This document shows, piece after piece, positions 10,228-21,753 of a DNA stretch of 64,000 nucleotides. The DNA comes from Odiellus spinosus. Its lineage: Eukaryota > Arthropoda > Arachnida > Opiliones > Phalangiidae. The notes under the pieces were generated by a model. It saw nothing but the letters and a program-made list of their open reading frames with translations. It did no database searches and was not told where the DNA came from. Where the stretch lies: contig OY987239.1 in assembly GCA_963920705.1 (NCBI GenBank), positions 186,001 to 250,000 of the forward strand. Direction: 5' to 3'. Positions within the stretch are counted from its first letter, which is position 1. Each line of letters starts with the position of its first letter. Made by a program: the position numbers and the translations under genes.

Positions 10228-10299
10228 TGGAGATACCGGGGTTTGAACCCGGGGCTTCCCGCATGCAAAGCGGGCGCTCTAACACTGCGCTATACCCCC
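10228..10299 (-). tRNA. tRNA-Ala-like copy 18, anticodon TGC
   Basis: Acceptor, anticodon and T stems are good. The D arm is altered (AGCGCAGTGTT), and the T loop begins TTCAAAC. Confidence 0.55.
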
Positions 10300-10343
10300 C
10301 AAAGTCACTACATTTCTGAGCTTTAATCCCGGATATGTTATTC

Positions 10344-10715
10344 TCAAAACGAATAGTCATCGAAATTTATAAAATCATCGCTACGGTTGTTGGTGTGAGT
10401 GGACGAGTTAGGCAGGTTAGATGGTGAAGATATGAACGAGATGGGTTGAGTGGTGGACGAGTTGTAAATTCCGCTCGATGTGGATGGAATAGCCGAATCC
10501 GCAGTTATAGGAATCGATGGATTGTTGGAACTAATAGATGTGCTTTCTACAATCATCCGATGAATTAGTGAATGACGTTTCAAACTATCTTTCCTCGAAA
10601 AAGATTTAGTACACACTTCACATCTAAATTTTATATCACCATGTTTACTACCAACATGACGTTTTAACACGTCCAACCGACTAAATTCTTTCGAACATAT
10701 CGTACAAGAAACCAT
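10344..10715 (-). CDS. Two-finger C2H2 zinc-finger reading frame, 3' end supplied by the tRNA array
   Basis: From ATG at 10715 the frame encodes 123 aa. Residues 4-25 (CTICSKEF...H...H) and about 32-52 (CEVCTKSF...H...H) form two adjacent C2H2 fingers of the DNA-binding type. A Ser/Asn/Thr-rich tail follows and ends [12 protein letters not shown]. The last five or six codons and the TGA stop are made from the spacer of the neighbouring tRNA-Ala array (the TATTCGTTTTGA segment found in every unit). The original C-terminus has therefore been replaced or the gene truncated by the array. No other domain is seen. Possible identities are the 5' part of a host transcription-factor-like gene or of a transposon-borne zinc-finger protein. 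I cannot tell whether it is expressed. Confidence 0.6.
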   Translation of the reverse strand: MVSCTICSKEFSRLDVLKRHVGSKHGDIKFRCEVCTKSFSRKDSLKRHSLIHRMIVESTSISSNNPSIPITADSAIPSTSSGIYNSSTTQPISFISSPSNLPNSSTHTNNRSDDFINFDDYSF

Positions 10716-11120
10716 TTCAAGGAAAGAATTGTAGAACCATAAAGCTTGACTATTTTATAAAATACTAGTGAATATTTTCAAACATATCGCGTAAGAAAAC
10801 ATTTAAACATGTGAATTGTAGAACCGTAGAGTTTAACTATTTTAAGAGTGAGAATTAGACGGGTTCTTATACGCTTGTAATCGAATTTGATAAAATCATG
10901 GATTTGAAGTGGTGTGATAAAAACATCAAATTTATCAATTTAATTCAAGTGAAATTTTCAAACTTTTATTATTAATCTACAGATTTTTGGTTATTATAGT
11001 TTCAAATTTGTTATTTGAATAAATATTTTTTTGTTTTTTAGTTTTTTTTTCCCTGATCCTCAGGACGTCTCTTATCTCCCCGCAGCCCACTAATACTCGA
11101 TTCGTTTAGTGCTGAAACGG
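10716..11120. other. AT-rich non-coding stretch
   Basis: Upstream side of the zinc-finger frame. Two short diverged repeats of the ATATCGTACAAGAAAC-like start region (about 10693 and 10783) are visible, and nothing else. Confidence 0.5.
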
Positions 11121-11432
11121 CCGATACGCCACTCTTCTATGGAGAATTAACATACGCCACCCTTCTATGGAGAATTAACATACGCCACTCTTCTATGGAG
11201 AATTAACATACGCCACTCTTCTATGAGAATTTAACATACGCCACTCTTCTATGAGAATTTAACATACGCCACAAAACCGCCGCATTTTGTGGCGGTTTTG
11301 TGGTCCTATTTCCAGGGTATGATGCGCCATGACAGAGATCCGCCATGACAGGGGATCCGCCATGACATGGGTCTGCCATGACAGGGGATCCGCCATGACA
11401 GCGGATCCGCCATGACAGGGGTCTACCATGTA
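11121..11432. repeat. Two adjacent minisatellites (28 bp and 18 bp) separated by a 13-bp-stem hairpin
   Basis: About five to six copies of a 28-bp unit containing ATACGCCACTCTTCTATG run from 11121 to 11268. A perfect inverted repeat follows: CCACAAAACCGCC (11269-11281) with GGCGGTTTTGTGG (11291-11303). From 11324 to 11432 an 18-bp unit containing GATCCGCCATGACAGG is repeated about six times. Confidence 0.85.
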
Positions 11433-11843
11433 GGGCTACGTCAATATGACAGACCGTGAAATTGTTATTAATCGAACATGGCTGCTATGAGATCTATTTT
11501 CCAGACTTTAACTGCAATAAATACGCCCTAGGATACTACATTCTATATCTATAGCGATCTATTTTCTATAATCCAGCCTTTAACAGTACTAAGGGTTTCC
11601 ACCGAAGCGTGTCTTATACACTCAAACAAGTAAACACGAGCGTGCGATATCAAATTCATATCTACAACAACGCTCTCGAATCCTTATCTCCGCCGCTGGT
11701 CTCTATGGAAATTTAACATACGCCACAAAACCGCCACATTTCCTTATCTCCGCCGCTGGTCTATGGGATTTTAACATACGCCACAAAACCGCCACATTTT
11801 GTGGCGGTGGCGTATGGTCTCAGACGAACACTATACCACTACT
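11433..11843. other. Non-coding, ends in an imperfect palindrome next to the satellite array
   Basis: Two copies of CCTTATCTCCGCCGCTGGTC followed by the ACATACGCCACAAAACCGCC motif lie at about 11680 and 11742. At about 11773-11820 CATACGCCAC and GTGGCGTATG-type arms form a bulged hairpin. The satellite starts 24 bp further on. Confidence 0.6.
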
Positions 11844-11862
11844 TTCCCGTTTTACTCGCTTC

Positions 11863-11894
11863 CGAAAGTTGTCCCACCAGTGGGACAACTTTCG
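11863..11894. other. Palindrome 1 of the satellite unit (15-bp arms)
   Basis: CGAAAGTTGTCCCAC and its exact reverse complement flank a 2-nt CA centre. It lies 19 bp into every unit (e.g. 13200, 14517, 15823, 17141, 18461, 19782, 21930, 23275, 24622, 25943). Single changes occur in copies 5, 9 and 11 (right arm). Function unknown. Confidence 0.85.
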
Positions 11895-12451
11895 AAAAAC
11901 TGGCGTTAGAGCGAAAAGGAAAGTAAAATCCGGGTCGCCCGACTACCGCGGTTCTAACCCCCCCTCCCCCCCTTTTCCCCCCTTTTCGGCGTTTTTCCCC
12001 CTTTTTCCCCCTTTTTCCTTTTCCGGACTATTTTTCCCTATTTTCCCTTCCCCCTCCCTCTTTTTTTCCTTCCCCCTTGTCCTTCCCTCTCCTTTATCCT
12101 TCCCCCACCCCCTTTTTCTTTCAGGACGGAACCTTTTTTTTTAAGCGAGACGGTGTGGCTATTACTATGGGCTCGACGACCTTGTTTTTCTTTTTTTTCG
12201 GTTTTTATTCGTTTTAGGGCGTCATTGGCACTCGGAATAGGCGTACGAACGCCCCGCCCTTCGTTTATATCGAGATTTATAAAAAAAAAAATTGAAATAA
12301 AATTCGACAGACGAAAAAAAAAATCCGTTTCACTTTCCCTTTATTTCGAGTTAAAAATCCGTTATTATTACCCGTTTTATCGCGAGTAACCATAAAATGA
12401 GTTTTACGTGGAAAAATAACGACGTAACGGGCGTTAAAAGGCAATTTCGTT

Positions 12452-12473
12452 CTTGTCCCACCAGTGGGACAAG
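12452..12473. other. Palindrome 2 of the satellite unit (10-bp arms, same core)
   Basis: CTTGTCCCAC and GTGGGACAAG around CA share the 20-nt core TTGTCCCACCAGTGGGACAA with palindrome 1, about 590 bp away. Present in every unit, with one changed copy near 17714. The centre CCACCAGTGGGA partly resembles a CTCF core, but this is a weak resemblance. Confidence 0.8.
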
Positions 12474-15400
12474 TTTTATTTTCGTTTTTTCCGATCGGAA
12501 TTGAATTTTTCCGAAAAAGGATCCTCGCGAGACTACGTCACCGAAAATTCGGCTCTCCCGATAGAGTATTTAGTCAATAAATCGAGCGTAAACCCGCGAA
12601 TTTAGTCGAGTTTGGAGTTAGTTTAAAAATTAAGTACAATCGTAATCTAAATTTTGATTGGGACAAGTTCTCGCGAATTTGGTCTAGTTTCGTCGCGGAG
12701 TGACGTCATATTTTTAATTTCGATATTTTTGGGAAATTAAACGAGTCTAAGCGAAGGGGCTCGGCGAAAGTTCAAAGTTCGTTAAAATAGCGAATATAAG
12801 CGCGAGAGAAAACTCGGCGTGGTGGCGTTATTCGAAAATGTCCCTAGTCCGGTAATCGACTAACTAACTCCCTCCGACGGGCGTTAAAATAGAGTAAACC
12901 GCGGCAAAAAAGGGGTCCGGAGAGGCGTCAGCGATTTAAACAGGGACGCGAAAAGTGGCAAAAAACGGCTCGTAGCGCGAAAACGATACCGTTTCCGGTA
13001 AAAGGAAGAATTGTCGTTTACTTTAAAAAAAAAATCGAATTTTTCCGCGTTTTTTTCGGCCTTTTGGGCAGCCTTATTTTGACGGAAATAGCGATTTAAT
13101 CCGAAAATAAATCGATGGAATCGGTAGGCGAGAGCGGAATCTATCGATTAATCGTTTTATAAGGGGTCTACGACGCGTAGTTCCCGTTTTACTCGCTTCC
13201 GAAAGTTGTCCCACCAGTGGGACAACTTTCGAAAAACTGGCGTTAGAGCGAAAAGGAAAGTAAAATCCGGGTCGCCCGACTACCGCGGTTCTAACCCCCC
13301 CTCCCCCCTTTTTCCACCACCTTTTTCCCCCTTTTCGCCGTTTCCCCCCCCCTTTTTCCCCCCTTTTTCCTTTTCCGGACTATTTTTCCCTATTTTCCCT
13401 TCCCCACTCCCTCTTTTTTTCCTTCCCCCTTCTCCTTCCCTCTCCTTTATCCTTCCCCCACCCCCTTTTTCTTTCAGGACGGAACCTTTTTTTTTAAGCG
13501 AGACGGTGTGGCTATTACTAGGGCTCGACGACCTTGTTTTTATTTTTTTTCGTTTTTTATTCGTTTTTCGGCGTCATTGGCACTCGGAATAGGCGTACGA
13601 ACGCCCCGCCCTTCGTTTATATCGAGATTTATAAAAAAAAAATTTGAAATAAAATTCGACCGACGAAAAAAAAAATCCGTTTCACTTTCCCTTTATTTCG
13701 AGTTAACGATAAAATGAGTTTTACGTGGAAAAATAACGACGTAACGGGCGTTAAAAGGCAATTTCGTTCTTGTCCCACCAGTGGGACAAGTTTTATTTTC
13801 GTTTTTTCCTATCGGAATTGAATTTTTCCGAAAAAGGATCCTCGCGAGACTACGTCACCGAAAATTCGGCTCTCCCGATAGAGTATTTAGTCAATAAATC
13901 GAGCGTAAACCCGCGAATTTAGTCGAGTTTGGAGTTAGTTTAAAAATTAAGTACGATCGTAATCGAAATTTTGATTGGGCCAAGTTCTCGCGAATTTGGT
14001 CTAGTTTCGTCGCGGAGTGACGTCATATTTTTAATTTCGATATTTTTGGGAAATTAAACGAGTCTAAGCGAAGGGGCTCGGCGAAAGTTCAAAGTTCGTT
14101 AAAATAGCGAATATAAGCGCGAGAGAAAATTCGGCGTGGTGGCGATATTCGAAAATGTCCCTAGTCATGTAATCGACTAACTAACTCCCTCCGACGGGCG
14201 TTAAAATCGAGTAGACCGCGGTCAAAAAGGGGTCCGGAGAGGCGTCCGTGATTTAAACAGGGACGCGAAAAGTGGCAAAAAACGGCTCGTAGCGCGAAAA
14301 CGATACCGTTTCCGGTAAAAGGAAGAAAGGTCGTTTACTTTAAAAAAAAAATCGAATTTTTCCGCGTTTTTTTCGGCCTTTTGGGCAGCCTTATTTCGAC
14401 GGAAATAGCGATTTAATCCGGAAATAAATCGATGGAATCGGTAGGCGAGAGCGAAATCTATCGATTAATCGTTTTATAAGGGGTCTACGACGCGTAGTTC
14501 CCGTTTTACTCGCTTCCGAAAGTTGTCCCACCAGTGGGACAACTTTCGAAAAACTGGCGTTAGAGCGAAAAGGAAAGTAAAATCCGGGTCACCCGACTAC
14601 CGCGGTTCTAACCCCCCTCCCCCCTTTTTCCACCCCCCTTTTCCCTCCTTTTCGCCGTTTTTCCCCCCTTTTTCCTTTTCCGGACTATTTTTCCCTATTT
14701 TCCCTTCCCCCCTCTCCTTTATCCTTCCCCCACCCCCTTTTTCTTTCAGGACGGAACCTTTTTTTTAAGCGAGACGGTGTGGCTATTACTACGGGCTCGA
14801 CGACCTTGTTTTTCTTTTTTTTTCGTTTTTTATTCGTTTTTCGGCGTCATTGGCACTCGGAATAGGCGTACGAACGCCCCGCCCTTCGTTTATATCGAGA
14901 TTTATAAAAAAAAATTTGAAATAAAATTCGACCGACGAAAAAAAATCCGTTTCACTTTCCCTTTATTTCGAGTAAAAAACCCGTTATTATTACCCGTTTT
15001 ATCGCGAGTAACGATAAAATGAGTTTTACGTGGAAAAATAACGACGTAACGGGCGTTAAAAGCAATTTCGTTCTTGTCCCACCAGTGGGACAAGTTTTAT
15101 TTTCGTTTTTTCCGATCGGAATTGAATTTTTCCGAAAAAGGATCCTCGCGAGACTACGTCACCGAAAATTCGGCTCTCCCGATAGAGTATTTAGTCAATA
15201 AATCGAGCGTAAACCCGCGAATTTAGTCGAGTTTGGAGTTAGTTTAAAAATTAAGTACGATCGTAATCGAAATTTTGATTGGGCCAAGTTCTCGCGAATT
15301 TGGTCTAGTTTCGTCGCGGAGTGACGTCATATTTTTAATTTCGATATTTTTGGGAAATTAAACGAGTCTAAGCGAAGGGGCTCGGCGAAAGTTCAAAGTT

Positions 15401-18400
15401 CGTTAAAATAGCGAATATAAGCGCGAGAGAAAATTCGGCGTGGTGGCGTTATTCGAAAATGTCCCTAGTCATGTAATCGACTAACTAACTCCCTCCGACG
15501 GGCGTTAAAATCGAGTAGACCGCGGTCAAAAAGGGGTCCGGAGAGGCGTCCGTGATTTAAACAGGGACGCGAAAAGTGGCAAAAAACGGCTCGTAGCGCG
15601 AAAACGATACCGTTTCCGGTAAAAGTAAGAAGGGTCGTTTACTTTAAAAAAAAAAAATCGAATTTTTCCGCGTTTTTTTCGGCCTTTTGGGCAGCCTTAT
15701 TTCGACGGAAATAGCGATTTAATCCAGAAATAAATCGACGGAATCGGTAGGCGAGAGCGAGATCTATCGATTAATCGTTTTATAAGGGGTCTACGACGCG
15801 TAGTTCCCGTTTTACTCGCTTCCGAAAGTTGTCCCACCAGTGGGACAACTTTCGAAAAACTGGCGTTAGAGCGAAAAGGAAAGTAAAATCCGGGTCGCCC
15901 GACTACCACGGTTCTAACCCCCCTCCCCCTTTTTCCACCCCCCTTTTCCCCCCTTTTCGGCGTTTTTCCCCCCTTTTTCCCCCTTTTTCCTTTTCCGGAC
16001 TATTTTTCCCTATTTTCCCTTCCCCCCTCTCCTTTATCCTTCCCCCACCCCCTTTTTCTTTCAGGACGGAACCTTTTTTTTAAGCGAGACGGTGTGGCTA
16101 TTACTACGGGCTCGACGACCTTGTTTTTCTTTTTTTTTCGTTTTTTATTCGTTTTTCGGCGTCATTGGCACTCGGAATAGGCGTACGAACGCCCCGCCCT
16201 TCGTTTATATCGAGATTTATAAAAAAAAAAAAATTGAAATAAAATTCGACCGACGAAAAAAAAATCCGTTTCACTTTCCCTTTATTTCGAGTTAAAAACC
16301 CGTTATTATTACCCGTTTTATCGCGAGTAACGATAAAATGAGTTTTACGAGGAAAAATAACGACGTAACGGGCGTTAAAAGGCAATTTCGTTCTTGTCCC
16401 ACCAGTGGGACAAGTTTTATTTTCGTTTTTTCCGATCGGAATTGAATTTTTCCGAAAAAGGATATTCGCGAGACTACGTCACCGAAAATTCGTTTCTCCC
16501 GATAGAGTATTTAGTCAATAAATCGAGCGTAAACCCGCGAATTTAGTCGAGTTTGGAGTTAGTTTAAAAATTAAGTACGATCGTAATCGAAATTTTGATT
16601 GGGCCAAGTTCTCGCGAATTTGGTCTAGTTTCGTCGCGGAGTGACGTCATATTTTTAATTTCGATATTTTTGGGAAATTAAACGAGTCTAAGCGAAGGGC
16701 CTCGGCGAAAGTTCAAAGTTCGTTAAAATAGCGAATATAAGCGCGAGAGAAAATTCGGCGTGGTGGCGTTATTCGAAAATGTCCCTAGTCCGGTAATCGA
16801 CTAACTAACTCCCTCCGACGGGCGTTAAAATCGAGTAAACCGCGGTCAAAAAGGGGTCCGGAGAGGCGTCCGCGATTTAAACAGGGACGCGAAAAGTGGC
16901 AAAAAACGGCTCGTAGCGCGAAAACGATACCGTTTCCGGTAAAAGGAAGAAGGGTCGTTTACTTTAAAAAAAAAATCGAATTTTTCCGCGTTTTTTTCGG
17001 CCTTTTGGGCAGCCTTATTTCGACGGAAATAGCGATTTAATCCGGAAATAAATCGATGGAATCTGTAGGCGAGAGCGAGATCTATCGATCAATCGCTTTA
17101 TAAGGGGTCTACGACGCGTAGTTCCCGTTTTACTCGCTTCCGAAAGTTGTCCCACCAGTGGCACAACTTTCGAAAAACTGGCGTTAGAGCGAAAAGGAAA
17201 GTAAAATCCGGGTCGCCCGACTACCGCGGTTCTAACCCCCCTCCCCCCTTTTTCCACCCCCCTTTTCCCCCCTTTTCGCCGTTTTTCCCCCCTTTTTCCT
17301 TTTCCGGACTATTTTTCCCTATTTTCCCTTCCCCCTTCTCCTTCCCTCTCCTTTATCCTTCCCCCACCCACTTTTTCTTTCAGGACGGAACCTTTTTTTT
17401 TTAAGCGAGACGGTGTGGCTATTACTACGGGCTCGACGACCTTGTTTTTCTTTTTTTTCGTTTTTTATTCGTTTTTCGGCGTCATTGGCACTCGGAATAG
17501 GCGTACGAACGCCCCGCCCTTCGTTTATATCGAGATTTATAAAAAAAAAAATTTGAAATAAAATTCGACCGACGAAAAAAAATCCGTTTCACTTTCCCTT
17601 TATTTCGAGTTAAAAACCCGTTATTATTACCCGTTTTATCGCGAGTAACGATAAAATGAGTTTTACGTGGAAAAATAACGACGTAACGGGCGTTAAAAGG
17701 CAATTTCGTTCTTGTTCCACCAGTGGGACAAGTTTTATTTTTGTTTTTTCCGATCGGAATTGAATTTTTCCGAAAAAGGATCCTCGCGAGACTACGTCAC
17801 CGAAAATTCGTTTCTCCCGATAGAGTATTTAGTCAATAAATCGAGCGTAAACCCGCGAATTTAGTCGAGTTTGGAGTTAATTTATAAATTAAGTACGATC
17901 GTAATCGAAATTTTGATTGGGCCAAGTTCTCGCGAATTTGGTCTAGTTTCGTCGCGGAGTGACGTCATATTTTTAATTTCGATATTTTTGGGAAATTAAA
18001 CGAGTCTAAGCGAAGGGGCTCGGCGAAAGTTCAAAGTTCGTTAAAATAGCGAATATAAGCGCGAGAGAAAATCCGGCGTGGTGGCGTTATTCGAAAATGT
18101 CCCTAGTCCGGTAATCGACTAACTAACTCCCTCCGACGGGCGTTAAAATCGAGTAAACCGCGGTCAAAAAGGGGTCCGGAGAGGCGTCCGCGATTTAAAC
18201 AGGGACGCGAAAAGTGGCAAAAAACGGCTCGTAGCGCGAAAACGATATCGTTTCCGGTAAAAGGAAGAAGGGTCGTTTACTTTAAAAAAAAAAAATCGAA
18301 TTTTTCCGCGTTTTTTTCGGCCTTTTGGGCAGCCTTATTTCGACGGAAATAGCGATTTAATCCGGAAATAAATCGATGGAATCGGTAGGCGAGAGCGAGA

Positions 18401-20915
18401 TCTATCGATTAATCGTTTTATAAGGGGTCTACGACGCGTAGTTCCCGTTTTACTCGCTTCCGAAAGTTGTCCCACCAGTGGGACAACTTTCGAAAAACTG
18501 GCGTTAGAGCGAAAAGGAAAGTAAAATCCGGGTCGCCCGACTACCACGGTTCTAACCCCCCTCCCCCCTTTTTCCACCCCCCTTTTCCCCCCTTTTCGCC
18601 GTTTTCCCCCCTTTTTCCCCCTTTTTCCTTTTCCGGACTATTTTTCCCTATTTTCCCTTCCCCCCTCTCCTTTATCCTTCCCCCACCCCCTTTTTCTTTC
18701 AGGACGGAACCTTTTTTTTAAGCGAGACGGTGTGGCTATTACTACGGGCTCGACGACCTTGTTTTTCTTTTTTTTTCGTTTTTTATTCGTTTTTCGGCGT
18801 CATTGGCACTCGGAATAGGCGTACGAACGCCCCGCCCTTCGTTTATATCGAGATTTATAAAAAAAAAAAATTGAAATAAAATTCGACCGACGAAAAAAAA
18901 ATCCGTTTCACTTTCCCTTTATTTCGAGTTAAAAACCCGTTATTATTACCCGTTTTATCGCGAGTAACGATAAAATGAGTTTTACGAGGAAAAATAACGA
19001 CGTAACGGGCGTTAAAAGGCAATTTCGTTCTTGTCCCACCAGTGGGACAAGTTTTATTTTCGTTTTTTCCGATCGGAATTGAATTTTTCCGAAAAAGGAT
19101 ATTCGCGAGACTACGTCACCGAAAATTCGTTTCTCCCGATAGAGTATTTAGTCAATAAATCGAGCGTAAACCCGCGAATTTAGTCGAGTTTGGAGTTAGT
19201 TTAAAAATTAAGTACGATCGTAATCGAAATTTTGATTGGGCCAAGTTCTCGCGAATTTGGTCTAGTTTCGTCGCGGAGTGACGTCATATTTTTAATTTCG
19301 ATATTTTTGGGAAATTAAACGAGTCTAAGCGAAGGGGCTCGGCGAAAGTTCAAAGTTCGTTAAAATAGCGAATATAAGCGCGAGAGAAAATTCGGCGTGG
19401 TGGCGTTATTCGAAAATGTCCCTAGTCCGGTAATCGACTAACTAACTCCCTCCGACGGGCGTTAAAATCGAGTAAACCGCGGTCAAAAAGGGGTCCGGAG
19501 AGGCGTCCGCGATTTAAACAGGGACGCGAAAAGTGGCAAAAAACGGCTCGTAGCGCGAAAAAGATACCGTTTCCGGTAAAAGGAAGAAGGGTCGTTTACT
19601 TTAAAAAAAAAAAAAATCGAATTTTTCCGCGTTTTTTTCGGCCTTTTGGGCAGCCTTATTTCGACGGAAATAGCGATTTAATCCGGAAATAAATCGATGG
19701 AATCGGTAGGCGAGAGCGAGATCTATCGATTAATCGTTTTATAAGGGGTCTACGACGCGTAGTTCCCGTTTTACTCGCTTCCGAAAGTTGTCCCACCAGT
19801 GGGACAACTTTCGAAAAACTGGCGTTAGAGCGAAAAGGAAAGTAAAATCCGGGTCGCCCGACTACCACGGTTCTAACCCCCCTCCCCCCTTTTTCCACCC
19901 CCCTTTTCCCCCCTTTTCGCCGTTTTCCCCCCTTTTTCCTTTTCCGGACTATTTTTCCCTATTTTCCCTTCCCCCCTCTCCTTTATCCTTCCCCCACCCC
20001 CTTTTTCTTTCAGGACGGAACCTTTTTTTTAAGCGAGACGGTGTGGCTATTACTACGGGCTCGACGACCTTGTTTTTCTTTTTTTTTCGTTTTTTATTCG
20101 TTTTTCGGCGTCATTGGCACTCGGAATAGGCGTACGAACGCCCCGCCCTTCGTTTATATCGAGATTTATAAAAAAAAAAAATTGAAATAAAATTCGACCG
20201 ACGAAAAAAAAATCCGTTTCACTTTCCCTTTATTTCGAGTTAAAAACCCGTTATTATTACCCGTTTTATCGCGAGTAACGATAAAATGAGTTTTACGAGG
20301 AAAAATAACGACGTAACGGGCGTTAAAAGGCAATTTCGTTCTTGTCCCACCAGTGGGACAAGTTTTATTTTCGTTTTTTCCGATCGGAATTGAATTTTTC
20401 CGAAAAAGGATATTCGCGAGACTACGTCACCGAAAATTCGTTTCTCCCGATAGAGTATTTAGTCAATAAATCGAGCGTAAACCCGCGAATTTAGTCGAGT
20501 TTGGAGTTAGTTTAAAAATTAAGTACGATCGTAATCGAAATTTTGATTGGGCCAAGTTCTCGCGAATTTGGTCTAGTTTCGTCGCGGAGTGACGTCATAT
20601 TTTTAATTTCGATATTTTTGGGAAATTAAACGAGTCTAAGCGAAGGGGCTCGGCGAAAGTTCAAAGTTCGTTAAAATAGCGAATATAAGCGCGAGAGAAA
20701 ATTCGGCGTGGTGGCGTTATTCGAAAATGTCCCTAGTCCGGTAATCGACTAACTAACTCCCTCCGACGGGCGTTAAAATCGAGTAAACCGCGGTCAAAAA
20801 GGGGTCCGGAGAGGCGTCCGCGATTTAAACAGGGACGCGAAAAGTGGCAAAAAACGGCTCGTAGCGCGAAAACGATACCGTTTCCGGTAAAAGGAAGAAG
20901 GGTCGTTTACTTTAA

Positions 20916-21753
20916 AGGAATGGTGCGGTGTTAAAATATTTTTGCTGCAAACCCTTTAGTTAAACTCAAAACCAATTTTTCAAGTGTTAAAAAAATTTAA
21001 AATTAAGTATATTTTTAAATAAACAATTAAAACAAATTACATTGAGGGCACATAGGCGCCCGTATGAAGCTTTCCTGTAAAGCAAGAGCGCATTCGATAC
21101 GTCACTTCAAGGTTTTTATTTCGGCAATAATCTGATTGGCCAAAGTAACTTGGCTCAGCTTTTACTCAATGGTAAAGTTGACTACTACGCGCTTGAACGT
21201 TAAATCGACGACAGGTTATAACGGCAGTGCTCGCCAGTCTAACGAACGGGACGCCGACTGAAGGAGCATCTAACCCCGGTAAGCCGTAGCCTAGGCCTAA
21301 CTTCGTCGGCGATTCGGACTCTCGGAGAGTATCGTCATGCCGCGAATAGATCCGTTTGAAGTTGAACCAGTGTACCGTATAAAAACTTAGTCCAAACCGA
21401 GAACTAAAATTTTTGCATTCTTTTATAATACAACTTGGCATTTTGAACTTTCTTTAAAACAACACCGATTAAAAAACGAAGGATTCTAGACTTTACTGTC
21501 TCAGACTCTCTCCCCTCGGAGTTTCATTTCATTGGTTTATAAGTTATTTCTATTGGCCTATCAGATTGCTAGCCTGGCCAAGCACGACAGTGAAGTTTAG
21601 AATTAGGGGCGAAAGGGCCACGTCCATACTAAATTTATTTTTAACTATAAAATTATTATTATTATTAAAAATTAATTTTGAGTTATAAATTTCTGTTGCC
21701 AAGAGTGCTATTGACCCTTAGAGGCAAAAAAACTTTATGGGTGAACCATTCCT
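20916..21753. mobile_element. TTAA-flanked Kolobok-like non-autonomous element in satellite copy 7
   Basis: The 838 bp insertion is bounded by inverted AGGAATGGT / ACCATTCCT. It is flanked on both sides by TTAA (20912-20915 and 21754-21757), while uninterrupted units read ACTTTAAAAAAA at the same place. TTAA duplication together with an internal THAP-domain remnant on the minus strand fits the Kolobok superfamily. TTAA alone would also fit piggyBac. Too short to encode a transposase. Confidence 0.7.
21166..21441 (-). pseudogene. THAP-domain start, remnant inside the Kolobok-like element
   Basis: The 91-codon frame begins MPSCIIKECKN and continues to a GLSFYTVHWF segment, matching the first third of a THAP zinc finger (C-x4-C followed by the hydrophobic Phe segment). 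The downstream Cys-x2-His of THAP is not present in the frame, so it is either a first exon or a deletion remnant. THAP domains bind DNA and form the N-terminus of Kolobok and P-type transposases. Confidence 0.5.

Larger units (their letters stand above)
7490..10360 (-). repeat. Tandem array of 18 tRNA-Ala-containing units, period ~158 bp
   Basis: Eighteen units follow one another, each with a ~72 bp minus-strand alanine-tRNA-like gene and a ~86 bp spacer that contains TCTTCGATCCTC and TTAATCCCGGATATG. Measured unit lengths are mostly 157-159 bp, with exceptions of 141 and 151. In several units the spacer just beyond the tRNA 3' end contains a T4-T5 run on the coding strand, as expected for a pol III terminator. 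Units at about 8580-9050 and 9053-9523 are near-identical three-unit blocks, offset by 473 bp. The array could be a real tRNA gene cluster or a tRNA-derived satellite/SINE expansion. The regular spacing favours unequal crossing-over. Confidence 0.9.

Noticed and set aside
7490-10360. CRISPR-like regular repeat array
   Set aside because: The repeated part is a whole tRNA-like gene plus a conserved spacer, with no unique spacers, and the surroundings are eukaryotic.
12444-12480. Satellite palindrome as a genuine CTCF site
   Set aside because: Only a partial match to the core consensus, so reported as a possibility rather than a feature.
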